DNA from: Pseudomonadota bacterium
Lineage (GTDB): Bacteria; Pseudomonadota; Gammaproteobacteria; Xanthomonadales; Rhodanobacteraceae
Direction: 5' to 3'
Length of the DNA stretch: 64,000 bases
NCBI GenBank assembly: GCA_018240465.1
Contig: JAFEFS010000089.1
Coordinates: 1-64,000, forward strand
Every line of letters starts with the position of its first letter. Positions within the stretch are counted from its first letter, which is position 1. Shown here piece by piece: positions 1 to 9,414 of the stretch. Under the pieces are notes generated by a model. That model was given only the letters and a program-made list of their open reading frames with translations, made no database searches and was not told the origin of the DNA. The position numbers and the translations under genes were made by a program.

Positions 1-245
1 CACGAATGACCGCAACAAACCAGGTCCGCAATTGGCAAAAGAAGCTCCCATCGATCCCGTCGATGCAGGAATCCGCGGATCTTCACCGGCGACTCCACAG
101 CAGGTGTTCGTTTGCGCGGGCTAACAAACGCCGAAGTGGAGCAGCAGCCTGGGCGGGTTCGATACGTTTGATGCCGGAAAACCGCGGCGAGCGGCCCGCA
201 GGCCGGCTCCGATGCCGCGCACCGGTCCGGCGCGCAATGTCCGGA

Positions 246-872
246 CTAACCCGCCTTGGCCAAGCCGAGCCGCTCGGCCAGATCAGCCATGCCTTCAGCC
301 ATCGCGCGCGCACTCTCGGCCATCTGCTCGGCCGCGGCGAAGGCGGATTCGGTCATCTGCCCGGCCACGGCGAGCGCATCGTCGAGCGTGGCGTGGCTGT
401 AGCTGGTCGCGATCGGGGCAAGGTGGCGCAACGCGCGCTGGTACACGTCGCGCTTGAACGCAACGACGTGGCTGGCCGGATACCAGAAATCGACCCAGCG
501 CCATTGATCGAACTCGGGTTCGTCGGTCGCGTCCAGGCGCACCGCGGACTCTTCGCCGACGAAGCGCAGCAGGAACCACACCTGTTTCTGGCCGATGCAC
601 ATCGGCTTCTGGTTGCGCCGGACCATGCGCGGCGGCAGGCGGTAGCGCAGCCAGCCCGGCGTCGCGCCGAGCACCTGCACGTGATGCGGCCGCAGGCCGG
701 TTTCCTCGTGCAGTTCGCGGTACATCGCCTCCAGCGGGGTTTCGTCGCTGCGCATGCCGCCCTGCGGGAACTGCCAGCCGTCCTTGAACGCACGGCGCGC
801 CCAGAACACCCTGCCGTCGTCGCGCAACAGGATGATTCCCACATTCGGACGGTAGCCATCCGGATCGATCAC
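246..872 (-). CDS. rppH: RNA pyrophosphohydrolase RppH (Nudix)
   Basis: Removes pyrophosphate from the 5' end of primary mRNAs, exposing them to RNase E decay in the cytoplasm. The 208-residue product opens with [16 protein letters not shown], the typical RppH N-terminus, and carries a full Nudix box at residues 38-60 (GX5E then REL-x-EETGL). I chose the GTG at 872 because it starts exactly at this conserved sequence and has a GGAGC upstream. The last ~40 residues are an Ala/Met/Glu-rich helix absent from the minimal enzyme. The gene follows a glycosyltransferase on the same strand after ~150 nt and looks independent. The family call is firm; the role of the tail is unknown. Confidence 0.93.
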   Translation of the reverse strand: MIDPDGYRPNVGIILLRDDGRVFWARRAFKDGWQFPQGGMRSDETPLEAMYRELHEETGLRPHHVQVLGATPGWLRYRLPPRMVRRNQKPMCIGQKQVWFLLRFVGEESAVRLDATDEPEFDQWRWVDFWYPASHVVAFKRDVYQRALRHLAPIATSYSHATLDDALAVAGQMTESAFAAAEQMAESARAMAEGMADLAERLGLAKAG

Positions 873-1021
873 GTAGCTCTGCTCCAAATCCCGACGCGCC
901 GCGCCGTGGAAACCGATACCAACGGCGGGAAATGGCGCTTTTGTCCCGATTCTTCCACAGCCGGTCACGCCGGGCAAGCGAACCGGGGCGCATGCCGCGC
1001 CTGAAACAGGTTGTGCCGCGA

Positions 1022-1738
1022 TCAGAGTTCTTCGACCGCCGTGCGCTTGGAGCGGCGGATCAGCCAGGCCACGCCGCGCAGGTCGGAGATGCCGACCAGC
1101 GCCCGATTGAGATTGTTGTACTTCGACACGCCCGTCCCGCGCGCACGGTGGTTCACCGGCACGCTTTTCACCTGCCAGCCGGCGCGCTGCATGAGCGCGG
1201 GCAGGTAGCGATGCATGTGGTCGAAATACGGCAGGTCGAGGAAAACGGCGCGCTCGAACAGCTTGATCCCGCAGCCGGTGTCGGGCGTTTCGTCCTTGAG
1301 CAGATTGGAGCGGATGCGGTTGGCCCAGCGCGAGGCCCAGCGCTTGCTGCCCGAATCCTGGCGGTTCACGCGCCAGCCGGCGAACAGCTTGATTGCGGAT
1401 GCCGACGCGTCGCGCATCGCGATGAGCTTGGGGATGTCGGCCGGGTCGTTCTGGCCGTCGCCGTCGAGCGTGGCGATCCAGGCGCTGCGCGCGGCCTTGA
1501 TGCCGGTGCGCAGCGCGGTGCTCTGCCCGCTCTGCGAAACATGGCGCAGCACGCGCAGCTCGGGGAACTGCGCTTTCGCCGCAGTCAGCACGGCGAGCGT
1601 GTCGTCACGGCTCAGGTCGTCGACATAGACGATCTCGAAATCGACCTTGCCGCGCAGCGTGGCCACAATTTCGCTGAGCAGCGGGACGATATTGTCACGC
1701 TCGTTGTGCACGGGCACGACGACGGATAAGTCGGGCAT
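1022..1738 (-). CDS. Family-2 glycosyltransferase, polyprenyl-phosphate sugar transferase type
   Basis: A 238-residue GT-A glycosyltransferase. It starts with [13 protein letters not shown], has a nucleotide-sugar binding DD at about 40-41 and the metal-binding DGDG at 92-95. This pattern and length match the dolichol/undecaprenyl-phosphate mannosyl- or glucosyltransferase group, which loads sugars onto a lipid carrier at the inner membrane. No C-terminal membrane helices are visible, unlike the GtrB/ArnC type. Donor and acceptor cannot be read from sequence. It sits ~70 nt downstream of the anti-sigma gene on the same strand. Confidence 0.85.
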   Translation of the reverse strand: MPDLSVVVPVHNERDNIVPLLSEIVATLRGKVDFEIVYVDDLSRDDTLAVLTAAKAQFPELRVLRHVSQSGQSTALRTGIKAARSAWIATLDGDGQNDPADIPKLIAMRDASASAIKLFAGWRVNRQDSGSKRWASRWANRIRSNLLKDETPDTGCGIKLFERAVFLDLPYFDHMHRYLPALMQRAGWQVKSVPVNHRARGTGVSKYNNLNRALVGISDLRGVAWLIRRSKRTAVEEL

Positions 1739-1807
1739 CGCTTCGATCCGGAAGTTGACGCGGCCATTATCGCCTGCCGCGGCGCCGCTTGTCGCCCGCG
1801 CCCCGGC

Positions 1808-2503
1808 TCAGCCGGCGATCGCCGCGCGCCACTGCGCCTCGGCGCGGCCGAATTCGGCGGAAGTCCTGGCCAGCAGGATCAGGGTGCCGCTGCCGAGTGG
1901 AAGACTACGGCCGCGCAGGCCGTCACGCTCGAAGTCTGCGGCCGTCGCCACTTTCTGATCGACTATGTAGATCACGGTCAGCGGGCCGTCCTCGGTCGGC
2001 ATGACCAGATGCACCGAACGATGTTTGCTGGCGCCGACCGGGCAAGGCGCAACAAAGCTGATGCCGTCGGGGACTTGCTTCAGGGTGACGCCACGCTCGG
2101 CGAATGTGCGCACCACTTCTGCGGCCGGGACCGGTGCGGTCAGTGCCAGCACCTCCTCCTCCGAATGCAGGTGCTCGACCGCCTGCACCGACAACGGCTT
2201 GGCCTCCGCGCGCATGCCGGCGACGCCGATCGCGAGCACGAGCGCTGCGGCGATCGCGAACATCGAGGCGCGACGCAGGTTCGTGCGCCGGCGCCTCTCC
2301 GCGGTGGTTTGCGCAAGCAGGATGGCCTCGGCGAGCTGCGCGGGCACGGCGACGCTCAACGCGCGCACCAGCTCACCCTCGAACGCCAACGCACGCGCCT
2401 GCGCCTCCGCGCAACGCGGGCATTCCGTGCGATGTCGCACGAAATCCGCGGCAGTCGCCTGGGGCTCGATCGCGAGTTGTCGCCGGAATTCAACGCAGTT
2501 CAC
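1808..2503 (-). CDS. Anti-sigma factor-like membrane protein (DUF3379 type)
   Basis: A 231-residue single-pass inner-membrane protein, probably holding the adjacent ECF sigma factor inactive. The N-terminal cytoplasmic part has a zinc-finger-like cluster (NCVEFRRQLAIEP, then RTECPRC), as in the DUF3379 family known beside sigma factors in Xanthomonadales. One hydrophobic segment lies at about 79-97, followed by a periplasmic domain. The GTG start at 2503 overlaps the sigma-factor TGA (GTGA), implying translational coupling and controlled stoichiometry. The anti-sigma role is inferred from context and architecture. Confidence 0.78.
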   Translation of the reverse strand: MNCVEFRRQLAIEPQATAADFVRHRTECPRCAEAQARALAFEGELVRALSVAVPAQLAEAILLAQTTAERRRRTNLRRASMFAIAAALVLAIGVAGMRAEAKPLSVQAVEHLHSEEEVLALTAPVPAAEVVRTFAERGVTLKQVPDGISFVAPCPVGASKHRSVHLVMPTEDGPLTVIYIVDQKVATAADFERDGLRGRSLPLGSGTLILLARTSAEFGRAEAQWRAAIAG

Positions 2504-3033
2504 AGTACTATCACCTTGGCCTGTGCATCGTTCGACTCGCCGCCGAGCATCGCCTTCAACTTCTGCCGCGCGCGGAACAACTGGGTCATCACCGCGGCGC
2601 TGGAAATGTTCAACTCGCGCGCGATCTCCTCGCAGGAGAACCCGCCGACCACCTGCATGAGCAGCGGCTCTCGATATTTCACTTCGAGCTTGAGCATGGC
2701 CGCGCGGACCAACGCATCCTCGCCCGAACCTTCCGGCGTCAATGCCTCGCGCACGTCCGCCACCTCGACCTCGTCCACGTCGACGAACTGCGGCGTCTTG
2801 CGCTCGTACAGGCGCGCATGCTCGCGGCGCAGGATCGTGATCAGCCACGCCTTGGCCGCGCCGGTCTCGCGCAAGCTGTCGAGCGAACGCCACGCACGCA
2901 GAAACGACTCCTGCACGAGATCCTGTGCCAGTGCCTCCTCGCCGCAAAGCCAATACGCATAGCGGAACAAGTCACCCGAATGACCGCGCACGAGCGCGTC
3001 GAACTGTCGCTGCTTGCTGCTCACAGAAGACAT
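2500..3033 (-). CDS. ECF RNA polymerase sigma factor
   Basis: A 177-residue sigma-70 family ECF regulator. Region 2 is at about 10-60 (FRYAYWLCGEEALAQDLVQE, FLRAWRSL). Region 4 is at about 110-165 with the helix-turn-helix CEEIARELNISSAAVMTQLF. There is no sigma region 3, as expected for ECF factors. It is followed with a 4-nt overlap by a probable membrane anti-sigma partner, so the pair likely responds to an envelope signal. Its regulon is not evident here; parAB lies upstream on the same strand 82 nt away. Confidence 0.9.
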   Translation of the reverse strand: MSSVSSKQRQFDALVRGHSGDLFRYAYWLCGEEALAQDLVQESFLRAWRSLDSLRETGAAKAWLITILRREHARLYERKTPQFVDVDEVEVADVREALTPEGSGEDALVRAAMLKLEVKYREPLLMQVVGGFSCEEIARELNISSAAVMTQLFRARQKLKAMLGGESNDAQAKVIVL

Positions 3034-3115
3034 GACCGGGCGGATGCTATCGAGCTTTCATGGAAAATTTGTGCTGTCATTCGCGCGCGCTTCCGGCGGA
3101 AGGACGAAAAAAAGT

Positions 3116-3988
3116 TCAACGGCGGATTTTTTCGAGGATGCCTTCCAGCTCGTCCAGGCTGTGGTAGCCGATAACGAGCTTGCCACGCCCGCCGCTGCCG
3201 TGCTGGACCGCCACGCGCGCGGCGAGCTTCTCCGACAGCTCGCGCTCGAGCGCGACGATGTCGGCATCGCGCGACGCGGCTTTCTTCGCCTTGCCCTGTG
3301 GCGCGGTCTGCGCCTTGCGCGCCGCAGCCTCCAGCTCGCGCACCGACCAGCCGTGCGCGGCCGCATGCCGCGCCAGACCGAGCGCCAGCGCCGCCGGCAG
3401 TGTGGCCAACGCCTTGGCGTGCCCGGTTTCGATCCGGCCTTCCTTGAGCAGGCGCTGGATCTCCTCGGGCAGGTCGAGCAGGCGCAGCAAGTTCGACACC
3501 GCCGAACGCGAACGGCCGATCGCCTCGGCAACCTTCTCGTGCGTATGCTGGAACTCGTCGATCAGGCGGCGCAATGCGTGTGCTTCCTCGAGCGCGGACA
3601 AATCCTCGCGCTGGATATTCTCGATCAGGGTCATCGCCGCGACCGCGGGGTCGCCGACTTCGCGCACGACCACCGGAACCTCGGCGAGGCCGGCAAGCTG
3701 CGCGGCGCGCCAGCGGCGCTCGCCGGCGATGATCTCGTAGCGTTCCGCACCGAGCGGACGCACGACGATGGGCTGGATCACGCCCTGCGCCTTGATCGAG
3801 GCGGCAAGCTCGGCGAGCTTGTCCTGATCGAACACGCGCCGCGGCTGGTACTTGCCCGGCGCGATGCGCCCGACCGGCAGCGCACGCAGATCGTCACCGT
3901 GCGCGGCGGTTTCCGCGGCGACATCGCCGCCGCCGAGCAATACGTCCAGATCGCGCGAACCCAGCCCGCGCCGCTTTGCCGCTGCCAT
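3116..3988 (-). CDS. parB: Chromosome partitioning protein ParB
   Basis: A 290-residue centromere-binding CTP-dependent clamp. The N-terminal ParB/Srx domain has GERRWRAAQL at 89-98 and ENIQREDL at 123-130. A central helix-turn-helix (KVAEAIGRSRSAVSNLL, ~152-168) binds parS, and the C-terminal ~50 residues form the dimer domain. It acts with ParA, whose gene ends 34 nt upstream on the same strand. I found no copy of the parS palindrome in the window by eye. Confidence 0.95.
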   Translation of the reverse strand: MAAAKRRGLGSRDLDVLLGGGDVAAETAAHGDDLRALPVGRIAPGKYQPRRVFDQDKLAELAASIKAQGVIQPIVVRPLGAERYEIIAGERRWRAAQLAGLAEVPVVVREVGDPAVAAMTLIENIQREDLSALEEAHALRRLIDEFQHTHEKVAEAIGRSRSAVSNLLRLLDLPEEIQRLLKEGRIETGHAKALATLPAALALGLARHAAAHGWSVRELEAAARKAQTAPQGKAKKAASRDADIVALERELSEKLAARVAVQHGSGGRGKLVIGYHSLDELEGILEKIRR

Positions 3989-4022
3989 GTGCTATCCAAT
4001 CACCGATTCGGGGCGCGCAAGT

Positions 4023-4919
4023 TTAGCGCACGAGCAGTGAGGCGATGGACGGTGGTGGTGTTTCCGCGGGCTGGGACTTTTCATCGACCGCCGCGGCGGC
4101 CGGCGGATTCGCGTCCGCCGCGGGCACCGGTGCGGGATGCGCCGCCCCGGCCGCCGCCGCGCGGTCGCGCCGCAACAGCTCGCCGGCCAAGCCGAAATAG
4201 GCGATCGCGCCGCGCGATTCACGGTCGTAGAGGTTGATCGGCTGACCGTGGCTAGGCGCTTCGGCGAGGCGGATGTTGCGCGGGATCACCGAGCGCAGCA
4301 GCTTGTCGCCGAAATGCTTGGCGAGTTGCGCGGAAACGTCGTTGCCGAGGTTGTTGCGCACGTCGTACATCGTGCGCAGGATACCGTCGATTTCGAGATG
4401 CGGATTGAGCCGCGCGCGCACCGCCTTGACCGTGTCGAGCAGGCTGGTCAGGCCTTCCAGCGCGAAGTACTCGCACTGCACCGGGATCAGTACGCCGTGC
4501 GCGGCGGTCAGCGCATTGACTGTGAGCAGGTGCAGCGACGGCGGGCAGTCAATCAGGATCGTGTGGTAACGCTCGCCGAGCTTGGCCAATTGCTCCTTCA
4601 GGCGCGACTCGCGCGCGAGCATGTCCATCAGCTTGATTTCGGCCGCGGTCAGGTCGCGGCTGCCGGGCAGCAGGTCGAAATTGGCCGGCGTCGGCAGGAT
4701 CGCCGCCTCGATTGCGGCCTCTTCGAGCAGCACTTCGCAGCCGGTCGGCTTGGCCGTGCGCTTGTCGATGCCCGAGGCCATCGTCGCATTGCCCTGCGGA
4801 TCGAGATCGACGAGCAGCACGCGGCGTTTCGCCTCGGCCAGCGCCGCGGCGAGATTGACCGCGGTCGTGGTCTTGCCCACGCCGCCTTTCTGGTTCACCA
4901 CCGCGATGATGCGAGTCAT
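4023..4919 (-). CDS. parA: Chromosome partitioning ATPase ParA (Soj)
   Basis: A 298-residue deviant Walker ATPase that drives origin segregation with ParB. KGGVGKTT lies at residues 11-18, DLDPQGNAT gives the Walker A' region and IDCPPS the Walker B region. The ATG at 4919 begins MTRIIAVVNQKGG, the family start; upstream in-frame codons fall in a repeat and are not coding. The C-terminal ~40 residues are Ala/Pro-rich and extend beyond the usual ~260-residue core. It belongs to the rsmG-parA-parB order common in proteobacteria. Confidence 0.96.
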   Translation of the reverse strand: MTRIIAVVNQKGGVGKTTTAVNLAAALAEAKRRVLLVDLDPQGNATMASGIDKRTAKPTGCEVLLEEAAIEAAILPTPANFDLLPGSRDLTAAEIKLMDMLARESRLKEQLAKLGERYHTILIDCPPSLHLLTVNALTAAHGVLIPVQCEYFALEGLTSLLDTVKAVRARLNPHLEIDGILRTMYDVRNNLGNDVSAQLAKHFGDKLLRSVIPRNIRLAEAPSHGQPINLYDRESRGAIAYFGLAGELLRRDRAAAAGAAHPAPVPAADANPPAAAAVDEKSQPAETPPPSIASLLVR

Positions 4920-4949
4920 GCTTGGATCGCTCTGCAACGATAAAAAACA

Positions 4950-5050
4950 CAAGACAGCCACGAAGACACGAAGGTCGCCAAGGAAAGCCGCGAAGGAAAT
5001 CTCAACCACGATCCTTGCTTCGTGATCTTCGTGTCTTTCATGGCAACGTT
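4950..5050. repeat. Imperfect inverted repeat of the CACGAAGACACGAAG type
   Basis: The gap between parA and rsmG holds CCACGAAGACACGAAG (4959-4974) facing CTTCGTGATCTTCGTGTC (5018-5035), which can fold into a long imperfect hairpin. Sequences of this type are widespread intergenic repeats in proteobacterial genomes (general knowledge). It lies between two co-directional genes and may mark an mRNA processing or decay point; that is inference. Confidence 0.6.
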
Positions 5051-5085
5051 TTGATTTCCCTGCGCCGCCGGAACCGAAACCGGGT

Positions 5086-5733
5086 TTACGAACGGCGAAG
5101 TATGATGGCATGCCGCGCCGCACCCAAGCCCGGGACGGACAGCGGCACGATTTGCTCGATGCGGAAGTCCGGCGGGATGCCGCGCAATTCCCCCTCGTCG
5201 ATCACACCTTTCATTGCCACGCATATGCCGTCCGGGGCAAGCAACTGGCCGCCCCAGGTCAGAATATCGCCCAGCGCGGCGAATGCGCGCGCGGTGACGC
5301 AATCGTACTGCCCGGCCACCTCCTCGACGCGCGCCTGCTCGACGCGCACATTGGCCAGGCCGAGCACACGCACGGCCTCGCGCAGAAAGCGCGTCTTCTT
5401 GCCGTTGCTGTCGACCAGGGTGACGGCGCGATCCGGAGCGAGAATCGCCAGCGGAATGCCGGGCAACCCCGGGCCGGTGCCGAGATCGACCAGCGTGGCG
5501 CCGCGCACCAACGGCGCAATCGCGAGCGAATCGAGCAGGTGGCGCGTGACCATTTCCGCCGGATCGCGCACCGCGGTCAGGTTGTAGACCGCGTTCCAAC
5601 GCACCAGCAGATCGAGATAGTCGAGCAGGCTCCCGCTCTGTTCCACGGTCAATGCCAGGCCGAGTTCACCCGTGCCGGCCCGCAGGCGGGCTTGCAAGGT
5701 GGCGCGATCGGGAGCAGGACGGGCGGCGGGCAT
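5086..5733 (-). CDS. rsmG: 16S rRNA (guanine-N7) methyltransferase RsmG
   Basis: An SAM-dependent methyltransferase acting on G527 of 16S rRNA (family knowledge; formerly GidB). The SAM-binding motif is LVDLGTGPGLPGIPLAI, followed by VDSNGKKTRFL. The substrate-side signature RWNAVYNLTAV lies before it. The ATG at 5733 (MPAARPAPDR) gives 215 residues, close to the family size; an ATG at 5775 would add 14. It precedes parA on the same strand, the usual order. Confidence 0.93.
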   Translation of the reverse strand: MPAARPAPDRATLQARLRAGTGELGLALTVEQSGSLLDYLDLLVRWNAVYNLTAVRDPAEMVTRHLLDSLAIAPLVRGATLVDLGTGPGLPGIPLAILAPDRAVTLVDSNGKKTRFLREAVRVLGLANVRVEQARVEEVAGQYDCVTARAFAALGDILTWGGQLLAPDGICVAMKGVIDEGELRGIPPDFRIEQIVPLSVPGLGAARHAIILRRS

Positions 5734-5863
5734 GCGGGCAATTCCGGCGCGGAACGGCCGCGCGGCGGCCGGCAAGTATCGCGGCAGCGCGCGGCAAATT
5801 CCACCGGCGCGGCCACTCCGGGACAGACTGCCCCGGGCAATCCGGGGCAGACACGCCGCTCGG

Positions 5864-6316
5864 TTACGCGAGCTGCACCCGCGTCACCATCAGGCCGCGC
5901 TCGCGCAATGAGCGGTTCAGTTCGGTCTTCAGGTGCTGGTTGCGTGCGGCAATGTCGCGTGCCGGAGCGGCCGCGACCAGTTCGGGCAAGCGCTCACGCA
6001 GACGCACGCCGACCTCGTCGATGATCGCGTCGGCGCGCGCGGCGTCGAGCACCTGGTAGTAGATCTTGCCGTGCAACGGGCCCTGATCCGGAGTCGCGAT
6101 TTCGCCAACTTCGACGACATTGCCGAACAGCCGGATCTTGTGCGCGACGCGCTCGATCACGGGCAGGACCAGGTGGGTACCGGCACCGAGCGTACGCATG
6201 TGGCCGTCCACGCGCCGCAGGGTATATGCCTGCCCTTCAGGAATGCGCTTGATCGACGCAACGAACAGCAGGACCGTGGCGCCCAACAGCGCCATCATCA
6301 CGATAGGGGCTAGCAT
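5864..6316 (-). CDS. Short SPFH/band 7-like membrane protein
   Basis: A 150-residue protein with one N-terminal membrane helix (~3-22, PIVMMALLGATVLLFVASIK). It then has IPEGQAYTLRRVDGHMRTLGAGTHLVLPVIERVAHKI, which resembles the start of the SPFH (stomatin/prohibitin) domain. The long coiled-coil and C-terminal oligomerisation parts of usual members are missing, so this is a mini-SPFH protein. The ATG at 6316 has a good GAGGG upstream. It may organise or protect membrane proteins, but no specific role can be assigned. Confidence 0.65.
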   Translation of the reverse strand: MLAPIVMMALLGATVLLFVASIKRIPEGQAYTLRRVDGHMRTLGAGTHLVLPVIERVAHKIRLFGNVVEVGEIATPDQGPLHGKIYYQVLDAARADAIIDEVGVRLRERLPELVAAAPARDIAARNQHLKTELNRSLRERGLMVTRVQLA

Positions 6317-6438
6317 TTTTATTCCCTCTTCCAAGAGGTTATGTGAAGCTTGCAATACGCACTCTGGAAAAAACCCGCACCTTGGTGAATATACGGGCTT
6401 TTCTTGAGTATGCCGCTGCGCCGCCGAATCGGCGCTGA

Positions 6439-7590
<1,152 letters not shown>

Positions 7591-7609
7591 CGCACAGGTG
7601 GATGAATCC

Positions 7610-8452
7610 ATGACCATTGCGAACTACGCCGTCTTCGGCCACCCGATTTCACACTCGTTGTCGCCGCGCATCCACGCCGCGTTCGGCAAGCAGGCCGGCA
7701 TCGCACTGAATTACGTCGCGATCGATGCACCGACCGACACGTTCGCGGCGGTGCTCGCGCGCTTCGCCGACGCAGGCGGACGTGGCGCAAACGTCACCTT
7801 GCCATTGAAGCAGGAAGCGTTCCGCCTCAGCGCGAGCGCTTCCGATTTCGCCCAACGTGCCGGCGCCGTCAACACGCTGACGCGCCTCGACGCCGGCTGG
7901 CGCGGCGACAATACCGACGGTGCCGGCCTGATCCGCGACCTCACCGGGCGCCACGGGCTCGACCTGCGCGAACGCCGCACGCTGCTGCTCGGCGCCGGCG
8001 GCGCCGCGCGCGCGGCCGCGCATGCGCTGCTCGACGCCGGCATCGGCGAACTCGTCATCGTCAACCGCAGCCCCGAGCGTGCCGACGCACTCGCCGATGC
8101 GATCGGCCTGCCCAAGCGCGTGCACACGCGCTACTGGAACGATCTCGCCAATCTCGGCAGCTTCGACCTCGTCGTCAACGCCACCTCGGCCGGCGTCGCG
8201 CGCGAAACGCTGCACCTGCCGTTCGCCCTGGTCGCGCCGCGGGCGCTGTGCTACGACCTGTCCTACGGCGCGGCCGCGTTCGGCTTCATTGCCTGGGCGC
8301 GCGCCGCGGGCGCGGGCAAGGCGCTCGACGGCCTCGGCCTGTTGGTCGAACAGGCCGCCGAATCGTTCTCGATCTGGCACGGCACGCGGCCCGAAACCGA
8401 TCCGGTGCACGACCTGCTGCGCGCCGAATTGCCGCTGCTCGCCACGGACTGA
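7610..8452 (+). CDS. aroE: Shikimate dehydrogenase
   Basis: NADPH-dependent reduction of 3-dehydroshikimate to shikimate in the aromatic amino acid pathway. The 280-residue protein has the substrate loop HPISHSLSP, the catalytic lysine in [11 protein letters not shown], the paired Asp in NTDGAG and the dinucleotide motif [10 protein letters not shown]. The ATG at 7610 is preceded by AGGTGG at 8-nt spacing; a GTG at 7598 is also in frame. It follows hemB by ~20 nt and may be cotranscribed with it and with the Cys-cluster gene 2 nt downstream. Confidence 0.95.
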   Translation: MTIANYAVFGHPISHSLSPRIHAAFGKQAGIALNYVAIDAPTDTFAAVLARFADAGGRGANVTLPLKQEAFRLSASASDFAQRAGAVNTLTRLDAGWRGDNTDGAGLIRDLTGRHGLDLRERRTLLLGAGGAARAAAHALLDAGIGELVIVNRSPERADALADAIGLPKRVHTRYWNDLANLGSFDLVVNATSAGVARETLHLPFALVAPRALCYDLSYGAAAFGFIAWARAAGAGKALDGLGLLVEQAAESFSIWHGTRPETDPVHDLLRAELPLLATD

Positions 8453-8454
8453 CG

Positions 8455-8712
8455 ATGGAATGCCGTGTCGGCTGCGGCGCCTGCTGCATTGCGCCGTCGA
8501 TTTCGTCGCCGATTCCCGGAATGCCGAACGGCAAGCCGGCGGGTGTTCGTTGCGTCCAGTTGGACGACCGCAACCGCTGCCGGATTTTCGGCCGGCCGGA
8601 ACGACCCGCCGTCTGTGGCAATCTCGGACCGGAGCCCGCAATGTGTGGCAACAGCGCCGCCGAGGCGATGCGCACGATCGCGGCATGGGAAATCGCAAGC
8701 ACTCCGCAGTAG
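8455..8712 (+). CDS. YkgJ-family cysteine cluster protein
   Basis: A small 85-residue protein starting MECRVGCGACCIAPSISSP, the CxxxCxxCC signature of the YkgJ/UPF0153 family. More cysteines follow (RCVQLDDRNRCRIF, AVCGN, MCGN), eight in all, suggesting metal binding (Zn or Fe-S). Its ATG lies 2 nt after the aroE stop, so translation is probably coupled. No biochemical function is established for short members. Confidence 0.85.
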   Translation: MECRVGCGACCIAPSISSPIPGMPNGKPAGVRCVQLDDRNRCRIFGRPERPAVCGNLGPEPAMCGNSAAEAMRTIAAWEIASTPQ

Positions 8713-8736
8713 ACGGTTCTCCTCCCAACTGGTGCC

Positions 8737-9270
8737 CTACGGCTCGCCCAGGTATTCGTTCTTCAGTAGCACGTAGTGCCTGGCCGAGTAGTAGAGCTGC
8801 TCGATCTGCTTGTCGGTCAGCACGCGCACACGGCGCGCGGGGTTGCCCAGCCACAGCTCGCCCTCACCGACGACTTTGCCCGGCGAGACGACCGCGCCCG
8901 CGCCGATCATCGCGTGTTTGCGCACGACCGCCTTGTCGAGCACCGTCGCGTGCATGCCGATCAGGCAGGCGTTCTCGATCGTGCATGCATGCAGGATCGC
9001 GCCGTGGCCGACGGTGACGTCGTCACCGATGATCAGCGGCGCGCCGCCCGGCGTGTACGGGCCGTCGTGGGTGACGTGCAGCACGCAGTTGTCCTGGATG
9101 TTGGTACGCGCACCGATGCGGATGAAATTGACATCGCCGCGCGCGGCAACAAACGGCCAGATCGACGCGTCGTCGCCGATTTCGACATCACCGACCACGA
9201 CCGCGGCAGGATCGACATAGGCGTTTTCGCCGAGGCGCGGCAGGCGGCCGCGGTAGGGGCGCAGGTGCAT
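8737..9270 (-). CDS. Gamma-carbonic anhydrase-like hexapeptide protein (YrdA/PaaY type)
   Basis: A 177-residue left-handed beta-helix protein built from hexapeptide repeats (VVVGDV, VTVGHG, ACTIEN, AVVRKH). The probable zinc ligands are in LHVTHDG (H65/H68) and VGHGAILH (H89, H94). Family members range from true gamma-carbonic anhydrases to inactive homologues, so enzymatic activity is not assured. The ATG at 9270 fits the family start MHLRPYRG. It is convergent with the aroE group and transcribed alone. Confidence 0.88.
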   Translation of the reverse strand: MHLRPYRGRLPRLGENAYVDPAAVVVGDVEIGDDASIWPFVAARGDVNFIRIGARTNIQDNCVLHVTHDGPYTPGGAPLIIGDDVTVGHGAILHACTIENACLIGMHATVLDKAVVRKHAMIGAGAVVSPGKVVGEGELWLGNPARRVRVLTDKQIEQLYYSARHYVLLKNEYLGEP

Positions 9271-9414
9271 GGGGTTCCTTGTCGCGTGCGAACTAGCGGG
9301 CACGCATCGTAGCACCGTGGCCGCTTTGCCCCCGCCGATGCGCCGTTGCCGCCGTGCCGCCACGCGCGGAGCGCGCTACACTGCGACCATACGCCACCGA
9401 ATCCCGGACCGCCG

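Noticed and set aside
1..245. Open frames on both strands at the left edge
   Set aside because: They overlap rppH in antisense or lack any recognisable domain; no gene is supported here.
3116..6316. parS centromere site expected near parAB
   Set aside because: I found no TGTTTCACGTGAAACA-like palindrome by eye; it may lie outside the window.
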